Shown here: positions 6,615 to 13,593 of the stretch, in pieces
Numbering within the stretch: position 1 is the first letter of the stretch
Layout: the number at the start of each line of letters is the position of its first letter
Assembly (NCBI RefSeq): GCF_009729205.1
Contig: NZ_VTHB01000001.1
Span: forward strand, 620,001 to 684,000
Length of the DNA stretch: 64,000 nucleotides
Direction: 5' to 3'
Origin: Mycobacteroides sp. CBMA 271
GTDB taxonomy: Bacteria > Actinomycetota > Actinomycetes > Mycobacteriales > Mycobacteriaceae
Position numbers and translations under genes: made by a program
Notes under the pieces: model-generated
Seen by the model: only the letters and a program-made list of their open reading frames with translations
What the model was told of the DNA's origin: nothing
The model's database searches: none

Positions 6615-9600
6615 CTAACGGAAGTCCCGCGAGCTGGACCGGACGCGCAGATCCAGCGGTCGCAGCTGATCGGCCACCACGGAAATAGCGCCACTGGCGT
6701 TCTGCACCTGGCCGCGAATGATCAACGCCTGCGCGGTGACTGCCAGCTTGCGATGCCGCGCCCACAGACCCACCGAGCACACCACATTCACCATCCCCGT
6801 CTCGTCCTCAAGATTGATGAATGTCACCCCGGCCGCGGTCGCCGGTCGCTGCCGATGCGTGACCGCCCCCGCCACCAGCACCCGTGCCCCGTCGGGCACA
6901 TCGAAGAGCCCCTTGGCCGGGACGACACCCAGCTCATCGAGCCGTCCCCGGAGGAACTGGGTGGGATACGCATCAGGAGTGACCCCAGTCGCCCACACAT
7001 CGGCGGCAGCCTGTGTCACCTCCCCCATCGGCGGCAGTTCCGGGATCCGGGAGGACACTCCGACACCGGGCAGCCTGTCGGGCCGCTGCCCCGCAGCGGC
7101 GCCCGCCACCCACAGCGCCTCACGCCGGGACATGCCGAAGCAGCCCAGCGCGCCCCCGGTAGCCAGCGCCTCAACCTGCGCCGTGCTCAGCTGGATGCGA
7201 CCGGTAAGGTCGAGCAGAGAGGCGAACGGGCCGTTTGTTTTTCGTTCCTCGACAATCGCCTGAGCCAGCTCGTCCCCGATGTGACGGACGACACCCAGGC
7301 CGATCCGCACCTCCAGGCCCGCGTTCTCCAAGGTCGCATACGACAGGCTGGCATTGGCGTCGGGACCGTGCACGGTGACACCGTGGCGGCGGGCATCGGC
7401 CACCAGGGACTGCGGCGAGTAGAAGCCCATCGGCTGTGCACGCAACAGCGCCGCGCAAAACGCCGCCGGATGATGCAGCTTGAACCAAGACGAGTAGAAC
7501 ACCAACGAGGCAAAGCTCTGCGCGTGACTTTCCGGGAACCCGAAATTGGCGAAGGCATAGAGCTTTTCGTAGATCCTGTCGGCCAGCTCGTCAGTGATTC
7601 CGTGCAGGTTTCGCATGCCCTCGTAGAACCTGCTGCGCAGTTGTTCCATCCGTTCCGGTGAGCGTTTAGAGCCCATCGCTCGGCGCAGCTGATCGGATTC
7701 GGCGGGACTGAACCCGGCGACATCGACGGCGAGCTGCATCAGCTGCTCCTGGAACAGCGGCACCCCGAGCGTCTTTCTCAACGCCGCCTCCATCGACGGG
7801 TGATCGAACAGCACGGGGTCAATCTTGTTGTATCGCCGGATATATGGGTGCACCGAGCCGCCCTGGATGGGCCCGGGCCGGATCAGCGCCACCTCCACCA
7901 CCAGATCGTAGAAACACTTGGGTTTCAGCCGGGGCAGCGTAGCCATCTGGGCGCGCGACTCCACCTGAAACACCCCCACCGAATCTGCGCGGGCCAGCAT
8001 CTCGTAAACCGCCTGCTCCTTCAGGTCGATATGGGCCAGGTCCACCGCGATGCCCTTATGGTCGCGGACCAGGTCGATGCAGTAATGCAGCGCCGAGAGC
8101 ATGCCAAGCCCAAGAAGATCGAACTTCACCAAACCCACTGCTGCGCAATCATCTTTGTCCCATTGCAGCACGCTGCGGTTTTCCATACGTGCCCATTCCA
8201 CGGGCACCACATCTGCCAGTGGGCGATCGCAGATGACCATGCCACCGGAGTGGATACCCATGTGCCGGGGAAAATTTTTGATCTCTTGAGCTAGATGGAT
8301 CACCTGCTCCGGAATGCCATCAACCTCCGCCGCGTCGGACACACCGCCCCAGTGTCCGAGTTGCTTACTCCACGCATCCTGTTGCCCCTGCGCGAATCCC
8401 AGGGCCTTGGCCATGTCTCGCACCGCCATTCGGCCGCGATAGGTGATGACGTTGGCCACCTGAGCCGCATACTGGCGGCCATACTTGTTATAGACGTACT
8501 GGATGGCCTGTTCCCGTTCATCCGATTCGATATCGATGTCGATATCCGGTGGCCCATCGCGAGCCGGTGACAGGAACCGTTCGAACAACAGGCCATTGGC
8601 CACCGGGTCGACATTGGTGACTCCGAGCGCGTAACAGACCGCAGAATTGGCGGCGGAGCCACGCCCCTGGCACAAGATGTCGCTGCGACGGCAGAACTGG
8701 GTGATGTCATGCACCACCAGGAAATAGCCCGGAAAATTCAGCTGGGCAATGACATCCAGCTCATGCTCGATTTGAGCGTAGGCCTTCTGAGCTCCGGCCC
8801 GGGGACCGTATCGGCGCTCGGCACCATCGAGAGCCAGCTGCCGCAACCAGCTATTCTCGGTATGACCGGACGGGACATCGAACGGCGGCAACTGTGGGGC
8901 GATAAGCCGCAGATCGAAGGCGCACGCCTCCCCCAGCTCGGCAGCCGCCGTCACCACCTCCGGGCAGTGGGAAAACAGCCGCGCCATCTCGTCTCCGGAG
9001 CGCAGATGCGCTCCGCCCACCGGGTCCAACCAACCCGCCGCATCGTCGAGGCTCTTACGCGCCCGCACCGCCGCCATCGCCATGGCCAGCCGCCCGTTCT
9101 CCGGCCTCGCGAAATGAGCTGCCGTAGTAGCTATTACACCGATACCGAATCTCGGCGCCAGCGCGGCAAGCGCCGCATTGCGTTCATCGTCATCCGGATG
9201 ACCGTGCCTACTGAGCTCGATGCTGACGCGATCGGCACCGAACCGGCCGACCAGATCGGCCAGCGCCTTCTCGGCCATATCGGGACCGCTGGCGGCAAGC
9301 GCCCGTCGTACATGTCCTTTACGGCACCCGGTCAGGATGTGCCAATGCCCTCCGGCCGCCTCGGTAAGCGCATCAAGGTCATAACGCGGCTTGCCCTTTC
9401 GGTCCTTGGGCGTTCCGCCGGACAGGTGCGCAGCGGCCATCTGCCGCGACAACCTCCGATACCCCTCCTGACCGCGCGCCAACACCAGCAGATGTGTGGA
9501 GTCCTCCGTATTGCCCTGTCCGCCAAGAGATAATTCCGCGCCGAACACGGTGGGCAGACCGAGTTCCTTGGCGGCTTCCGCGAAGCGGACGACCCCGTAG

Positions 9601-9893
9601 AAACCATCGTGGTCGGTGAGCGCCAGCGCCTTGAGGTCGAGCCGCGCCGCCTCCTGCGCCATCTCTTCCGGCAGGCTCGCCCCGTCGAGAAAGCTGAACG
9701 CCGAATGCGCGTGCAGCTCCGCGTAGGGCACTGCCGATCGCCGACGTTCACGCGTGGGCGGCTCATAGGGAGGACGCTTACGACTCCACGCAGGACCATC
9801 CCCGCCGTCACCGACAGGCGCATGAGGGTTAGGGCGCCCGTCGAGTACGCGTTCCATCTCCGCCCAGGTCGGCGGACCTTCTGACCAACCCAC
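6615..9893 (-). CDS. dnaE2: Error-prone DNA polymerase III alpha subunit DnaE2
   Basis: About 1092 residues, very close to mycobacterial DnaE2, the C-family polymerase that carries out damage-induced mutagenesis with ImuA' and ImuB. The order is: an N-terminal PHP domain (AELHAHSAFSFLDGAS, ALTDHDGFYGVVRF); the palm with catalytic aspartates in PPDIDIDIESDERE; fingers (QGRGSAANSAVCYALG, HMGIHSGGMVI); the HhH region; and a C-terminal OB domain (GVTFINLEDETGMVNVV). The longest frame begins at 9917, but that ATG lies inside the SOS box. The GTG at 9893, giving GWSEGPPTWAEMERVL, matches the family. A TACACT -10 element (9900-9905) lies 6 bases before this GTG, which suggests a leaderless transcript. 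In M. tuberculosis dnaE2 is also separate from imuA'-imuB. Regulation by LexA is expected. Confidence 0.95.
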   Translation of the reverse strand: MGWSEGPPTWAEMERVLDGRPNPHAPVGDGGDGPAWSRKRPPYEPPTRERRRSAVPYAELHAHSAFSFLDGASLPEEMAQEAARLDLKALALTDHDGFYGVVRFAEAAKELGLPTVFGAELSLGGQGNTEDSTHLLVLARGQEGYRRLSRQMAAAHLSGGTPKDRKGKPRYDLDALTEAAGGHWHILTGCRKGHVRRALAASGPDMAEKALADLVGRFGADRVSIELSRHGHPDDDERNAALAALAPRFGIGVIATTAAHFARPENGRLAMAMAAVRARKSLDDAAGWLDPVGGAHLRSGDEMARLFSHCPEVVTAAAELGEACAFDLRLIAPQLPPFDVPSGHTENSWLRQLALDGAERRYGPRAGAQKAYAQIEHELDVIAQLNFPGYFLVVHDITQFCRRSDILCQGRGSAANSAVCYALGVTNVDPVANGLLFERFLSPARDGPPDIDIDIESDEREQAIQYVYNKYGRQYAAQVANVITYRGRMAVRDMAKALGFAQGQQDAWSKQLGHWGGVSDAAEVDGIPEQVIHLAQEIKNFPRHMGIHSGGMVICDRPLADVVPVEWARMENRSVLQWDKDDCAAVGLVKFDLLGLGMLSALHYCIDLVRDHKGIAVDLAHIDLKEQAVYEMLARADSVGVFQVESRAQMATLPRLKPKCFYDLVVEVALIRPGPIQGGSVHPYIRRYNKIDPVLFDHPSMEAALRKTLGVPLFQEQLMQLAVDVAGFSPAESDQLRRAMGSKRSPERMEQLRSRFYEGMRNLHGITDELADRIYEKLYAFANFGFPESHAQSFASLVFYSSWFKLHHPAAFCAALLRAQPMGFYSPQSLVADARRHGVTVHGPDANASLSYATLENAGLEVRIGLGVVRHIGDELAQAIVEERKTNGPFASLLDLTGRIQLSTAQVEALATGGALGCFGMSRREALWVAGAAAGQRPDRLPGVGVSSRIPELPPMGEVTQAAADVWATGVTPDAYPTQFLRGRLDELGVVPAKGLFDVPDGARVLVAGAVTHRQRPATAAGVTFINLEDETGMVNVVCSVGLWARHRKLAVTAQALIIRGQVQNASGAISVVADQLRPLDLRVRSSSRDFR

Positions 9894-9905
9894 TCGAACA
9901 GTGTA

Positions 9906-9921
9906 TCGAACATACATTCGA
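9906..9921 (-). promoter_or_regulatory. SOS box (LexA site) of dnaE2
   Basis: TCGAAC-ATAC-ATTCGA fits the mycobacterial LexA consensus TCGAAC-N4-GTTCGA with one mismatch. It lies 12 bases upstream of the chosen dnaE2 start and immediately upstream of the TACACT -10, where LexA would block RNA polymerase until DNA damage. Confidence 0.85.
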
Positions 9922-9963
9922 ATAACCAGCCCCCGAACGGCAAGCTCGCCTTCTTCAGCTAAG

Positions 9964-9977
9964 TAACTATCTAGTTA
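9964..9977. promoter_or_regulatory. Candidate operator palindrome before the alcohol dehydrogenase
   Basis: TAACTA-TC-TAGTTA is a perfect inverted repeat with a 2-base centre, 86 bases upstream of the dehydrogenase start and in the divergent space with dnaE2. Its size and AT-rich arms are typical of TetR-family operators, and a TetR gene follows the dehydrogenase. The link is inferred. Confidence 0.45.
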
Positions 9978-10063
9978 TTGATAATAAGAAACATACTCGC
10001 TAGTCTTCATGAAAACGGGGCAGGAAACCCCTGAGGTATCGACTCAGCCAAGGAGAAATCGTT

Positions 10064-11089
10064 ATGAAAGCCATTGTGATGACGGGCGCCAACCAGCCCT
10101 GGCAGGTACAGGAGGTTCCGACCCCGACCGCAGAACCCGGCCAAGTTCTGGTCAAGGTCCATGCCTCTGGTATGTGCTACACCGACGCCTGGGCAACCCA
10201 GGGCTATGGCGGTGACATCTACCCGCAGACTCCCGGACACGAGATCGTCGGCGAGGTGGTCGAAGTGGGCGCCGGCGTACATACACGCCAGATAGGCGAC
10301 AGAGTGGGCGCCACCTGGGTGCAGTCGGCCTGCGGGCGCTGCGCCTACTGTCGCCAAAACCGCCCCTTGACCGGTCAAACCGCGATGAACTGCGCGAACC
10401 CTCGAACCTCGGGATTTTCCGCGCAGGGTGGTCACGCCGAATACGTCGCGCTCGCCGCCGAGGGCACGGTGCTCTTGCCGGAAGGACTCCCCTACGAACT
10501 GGCCGCACCGATGATGTGCGCTGGGTACACCACCTGGAGCAGCTTCCGGGACGCCGCACCGCAACCGCATGAACGAGTTGCGGTCGTGGGCATCGGCGGT
10601 CTTGGCCATGTCGCGGTACAGCTTTCGAAGGCCAGCGGGTTCGAGACCATCGCCATCACACACTCCCCGGACAAGCGAGAGCTGGCCCTGGAACTCGGCG
10701 CGGATCACGTCGTCGCAAGCGGTAAGGAGCTGCTCGAGCTGGGCGGCGCCGACGTCCTCTTGGTGACAACCAACGCGTTCGCCGCCGCCGAAGAAGCGAT
10801 GACGGGACTGCGGCCGGACGGTCGTGTGGCACTCAGCGGCCTGGACTTCAACCGTCCGTTCTCTATCTCATCCGAAGGCGTCCCCTTCCACATGATGCGA
10901 CAAAAGGTGATCGGGTCAACGCACGGCGGCCTTCAGCGACTTGCCGAAGTGCTCGACTATGCCGCCAAGGGACGAGTAAAGCCGATCGTGCAGACCTACT
11001 CCCTGGATCAGGCCACCGAGGCATACGACCGTCTCGTGTCCGGGCAGGTGCGTTTCCGCGGCGTCTTCACCCCGTCCGCGACCGGATAG
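10064..11089 (+). CDS. Zinc-dependent alcohol dehydrogenase (MDR family)
   Basis: A 341-residue medium-chain dehydrogenase that oxidises an alcohol or reduces an aldehyde with NAD(P). Catalytic zinc ligands are Cys-38 (SGMCYTD), His-59/Glu-60 (GHE) and Cys-152. The structural zinc lobe is Cys-90, Cys-93, Cys-96 and Cys-110, with a longer gap before the last Cys than the usual 7 residues. The Rossmann segment is VAVVGIGGLGHVAVQ around 171-185. The start ATG has AAGGAG upstream. It is followed by a TetR regulator and preceded by a TetR-like palindrome, so it is probably an inducible single-gene unit. Mycobacterial relatives are often called AdhA-like; the substrate cannot be assigned from sequence. 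Confidence 0.88.
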   Translation: MKAIVMTGANQPWQVQEVPTPTAEPGQVLVKVHASGMCYTDAWATQGYGGDIYPQTPGHEIVGEVVEVGAGVHTRQIGDRVGATWVQSACGRCAYCRQNRPLTGQTAMNCANPRTSGFSAQGGHAEYVALAAEGTVLLPEGLPYELAAPMMCAGYTTWSSFRDAAPQPHERVAVVGIGGLGHVAVQLSKASGFETIAITHSPDKRELALELGADHVVASGKELLELGGADVLLVTTNAFAAAEEAMTGLRPDGRVALSGLDFNRPFSISSEGVPFHMMRQKVIGSTHGGLQRLAEVLDYAAKGRVKPIVQTYSLDQATEAYDRLVSGQVRFRGVFTPSATG

Positions 11090-11104
11090 TCCATATCCGC
11101 GGTG

Positions 11105-11146
11105 CGCAGGTCGGGCTGGCGGACTCGCCCGTCACCCCGACCTGCG
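11105..11146 (+). terminator. Hairpin after the alcohol dehydrogenase
   Basis: A perfect 11-bp inverted repeat, CGCAGGTCGGG with CCCGACCTGCG, starts 15 bases after the dehydrogenase stop. There is no T-run, as is common for GC-rich actinobacterial terminators. Confidence 0.55.
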
Positions 11147-11188
11147 TCGCTCGCCAACCGTGCAACCGCTTGGCTCTAGGCTCTTGGC

Positions 11189-11761
11189 ATGCCGCCCGAC
11201 GCTTCTGCGACCAAGAAGCGGCTGCTCGATGCCGCCTTCATGGAGTTCGCCGAGCATGGGCTTGCCGGTGCGCGCGTCGACCGGATCGGAGCGACCGCAG
11301 AAGCCAACAAGCGGCTGCTCTACGTCTACTACACCAACAAAGAGACGCTGTTCGACACCGTCGTCGCACATTCCATCAAGCGAATGTCGGACGCCGTTCC
11401 GTTCACTCCAGACGACCTACCGGGATACGCCGGTGCATTGTTCGATCACCTGATCAAGCATCCCGAACATCTAAGACTTGCCACCTGGGCGCAACTTGAA
11501 CGACCCGTCTCCGGCCCCTCCGAGACCGCGGCGTACGGGGCGAAGGTCAAAGCCATCGCCGGAACACAGTCGCCCGTAAGCGATGTGGAACCGGCCGACA
11601 TCTTGGCCCTCTTACTCGGATTGACGACCGCATGGCTCGGCGCATCGCCGGCCCTGCGCAGCCTCACAGCGGCCGAGCCTTTCTCGACCGAACGCCTTGC
11701 CGCCCACCGTGCCGCCCTTATCGCAGCGGTCGAGGCCCTCGTCGGCGTCGCGGCCCGATGA
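11189..11761 (+). CDS. TetR family transcriptional regulator
   Basis: A 190-residue TetR repressor. The N-terminal helix-turn-helix spans about residues 8-55 (ATKKRLLDAAFMEFAEHG; the recognition region ends with KRLLYVYYTNKETLFDTVV). A helical ligand-binding domain with a DILALLLGLTTAWLGASP segment follows. It starts at an ATG 100 bases after the dehydrogenase and overlaps the following nucleotidyltransferase gene by ATGA, so those two are co-translated. The likely targets are its own promoter and the dehydrogenase promoter, where a 14-base palindrome is found at 9964-9977. The inducer is unknown. Confidence 0.85.
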   Translation: MPPDASATKKRLLDAAFMEFAEHGLAGARVDRIGATAEANKRLLYVYYTNKETLFDTVVAHSIKRMSDAVPFTPDDLPGYAGALFDHLIKHPEHLRLATWAQLERPVSGPSETAAYGAKVKAIAGTQSPVSDVEPADILALLLGLTTAWLGASPALRSLTAAEPFSTERLAAHRAALIAAVEALVGVAAR

Positions 11762-12513
11762 CCACATCCGACGCCGCGTTCCTCGATTCGGTCGCCAACG
11801 AACTGGCCGCACTTCCCGCGGTCGAGGCCGTGACGCTGGGCGGTTCCCGCGCGCAGGGAATCCATCGGCCGGATAGCGACTGGGATCTGGCGATCTATTA
11901 CCGCGGCAACTTCGACCCTGAGGACCTGCGCCAGATCGGATGGGACGGAGAGGTCTCCGAGATCGGCGCGTGGGGCGGCGGGGTGTTCAACGGCGGCGCA
12001 TGGCTTCGCATCGACGGCCGCGATGTCGACGTGCACTACCGCGGCCTTACGGACGTCAAGGAGCAGCTGATTCGCGCGGAACGCGGCGAGTTCCACATCG
12101 AACCGCTGATGTTCCACCTCGCGGGAATTCCCAGCTACCTGGTGGTGGGCGAACTCGCGATCAACAAGGTATTGCGGGGCATCCTGCCATGCCCGGATTA
12201 TCCTGCAGCACTTCGTGAGTCGGCGCCCGAGGCGTGGACGGCGCGGGCCGCGCTCAATGTGCACTATGCCGAGAAGAATTACGCTCCCTACGGGCAAGTG
12301 GCCCAATGCGCCGGGCTGCTGACGGTGGCCGCAATGGAGTACGCCCATGGGGCACTCGCCGCGCGCGGCGAGTGGGTGACCAATGAGAAGCGCCTGCTGG
12401 ACCGCGCGGGACTCTCAGACGTGCACAGGATTCTCGCCGCGCTATCACCGGATCCCGCGACGCTCACTCGCGCGGTCGAGGAGATCCGTTCCCTGGGAGA
12501 GCGCACGCGTTGA
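11758..12513 (+). CDS. Nucleotidyltransferase domain protein (aminoglycoside adenylyltransferase-like)
   Basis: A 251-residue protein with a polymerase-beta-type nucleotidyltransferase core. The signature GGSRA (residues 28-32) is followed by DSDWD (Asp-41 and Asp-43 as metal ligands), with a third acidic strand at DGRDVDVHYRG. The C-terminal half is helical, as in ANT-type drug-modifying enzymes and in minimal nucleotidyltransferases. It could adenylylate a small molecule such as an aminoglycoside, but no resistance family can be assigned. The start ATG overlaps the TetR stop, so the two are one unit. Its 3' end overlaps the convergent PH-domain gene by 50 bases. Confidence 0.75.
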   Translation: MTTSDAAFLDSVANELAALPAVEAVTLGGSRAQGIHRPDSDWDLAIYYRGNFDPEDLRQIGWDGEVSEIGAWGGGVFNGGAWLRIDGRDVDVHYRGLTDVKEQLIRAERGEFHIEPLMFHLAGIPSYLVVGELAINKVLRGILPCPDYPAALRESAPEAWTARAALNVHYAEKNYAPYGQVAQCAGLLTVAAMEYAHGALAARGEWVTNEKRLLDRAGLSDVHRILAALSPDPATLTRAVEEIRSLGERTR

Positions 12514-13015
12514 CCATCACCTCGTCGACTCCGGCGAACAGCGACTCCACGACCTGCCGCGCGGTTTCGACATCGAGCCCGACGAACCGCAGCTCCCCCT
12601 GATCCGCCCGCACTCGCACCGTCGCCAACCCGAAAACCCGCGATAGCGGGTCCTGACGCAGCTCCACCGTGCGTACCAGGGCCAAGGGAATGACCCAAAA
12701 TGAGCTCTGCCACAACGTTTTCGAGGAAACGTAGGCCAGTTCATCGTCCAGGACACCACACCGATAGGTCCGGTAGCGCTGCAGTGGACGGAGCACCACC
12801 CATGCCACGGCGCACGAGAGGCATAGCAGCCCCGCCACACCCACGACATGCTCCAGCGGCGTTGTTGCGTACGCAGGCAGCGAAGTCACCGCCCACACCG
12901 CCGCGACGACGACAACCAGAGGAGTGCATGCGAGCGCGTATTGGATGGCCCAGAGCACCGGCACCGATCTGCTGACACCGAATCCCGCCGGCGCCGTAAG
13001 CGTTACATCGATCAT
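12464..13015 (-). CDS. PH-domain membrane protein
   Basis: A 183-residue protein with two hydrophobic segments (about residues 20-45, WAIQYALACTPLVVVVAAVW, and 55-78). A bacterial PH (YdbS-like) domain follows, starting at RYRTYRCGVLDDELAYVSSKTLW and including WVIPLALVRTVELRQDPLSR, then GLDVETARQVVESLF near the end. Such proteins sit in the plasma membrane with the PH domain in the cytoplasm; their function is generally unknown. The ATG at 13015 overlaps the stop of the upstream membrane gene (ATGA), so the two form an operon. The last 50 bases overlap the end of the nucleotidyltransferase gene on the other strand. Confidence 0.75.
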   Translation of the reverse strand: MIDVTLTAPAGFGVSRSVPVLWAIQYALACTPLVVVVAAVWAVTSLPAYATTPLEHVVGVAGLLCLSCAVAWVVLRPLQRYRTYRCGVLDDELAYVSSKTLWQSSFWVIPLALVRTVELRQDPLSRVFGLATVRVRADQGELRFVGLDVETARQVVESLFAGVDEVMVNACALPGNGSPRPRE

Positions 13016-13464
13016 GACCCGTCCCCCATCGTCGGAGCGAACCGACGCATCCACACCTGCCGCATCGCCACGGCCACAAGGACGAAAAACACCACCGCGG
13101 TCGGTGCCCAGATGATCGTACGGTCGAGCTCCCCGAACGCGTAGGCGATCACGCCCAGCGACGCGAACGGAATGAACACCGACCCCGCCGCCGTCCAACG
13201 CCGAACGATCGCTAGCTCGACGATGGCCGCGATCACCACGACACCGAAGGCACCCCAGAGCACCACGCTCTCCGGCTGCACCGCGGGATCCAACAGCACG
13301 AAGTCGGCATCGCTGCGCGGCGCGCCGTCGGTGAGCGGCGTGTAAGCGGTCCATCCCCAGTCGCGCGGGCTCAGCCCCCGGTTCACGAGCGCGGCTACCA
13401 CAAATGCCCACCACGCAGCGTTGCCCGTGGCGCGGGCGGCACTGAATACCTGGATGCGCGACAT
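13012..13464 (-). CDS. Four-helix membrane protein of unknown function
   Basis: About 150 residues and highly hydrophobic. Segments are seen near residues 14-32, 73-93, 98-115 and 118-138. An aromatic, likely external loop (RDWGWTAYTPLTDGAPRSD) after the first segment is typical of a family of small actinobacterial membrane proteins that pair with PH-domain proteins. The start at 13464 (MSRIQVFSAARATG) was chosen because GGGGGA lies about 12 bases upstream; an ATG 18 bases earlier and one at 13593 have no good ribosome-binding site. It is translationally coupled to the PH-domain gene, and probably works with it in the membrane. Confidence 0.65.
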   Translation of the reverse strand: MSRIQVFSAARATGNAAWWAFVVAALVNRGLSPRDWGWTAYTPLTDGAPRSDADFVLLDPAVQPESVVLWGAFGVVVIAAIVELAIVRRWTAAGSVFIPFASLGVIAYAFGELDRTIIWAPTAVVFFVLVAVAMRQVWMRRFAPTMGDGS

Positions 13465-13593
13465 TCCTGGAGTATCCCCCATGGCTAATTCGCCAGTGAC
13501 GAACTTGTCACACGTCGTTGACGAAGCACCCCAAAACGGCAACGATAACTTCAACCGGGCCGATAAGCGGCCTAACAGTCTCAGAGGTAGCAC

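Noticed and set aside
6318..7661. 447-codon frame antisense to dnaE2
   Set aside because: Composition (Arg/His/Gln/Pro-rich) is that of a high-GC mirror frame; it lies wholly inside a well-conserved polymerase gene and has no family motif.
12464..13414. 316-codon continuous minus frame as one large gene
   Set aside because: Only its last 183 codons form a sensible PH-domain protein; the first part is the shadow of the overlapping membrane gene, and an ATGA junction marks the real start.
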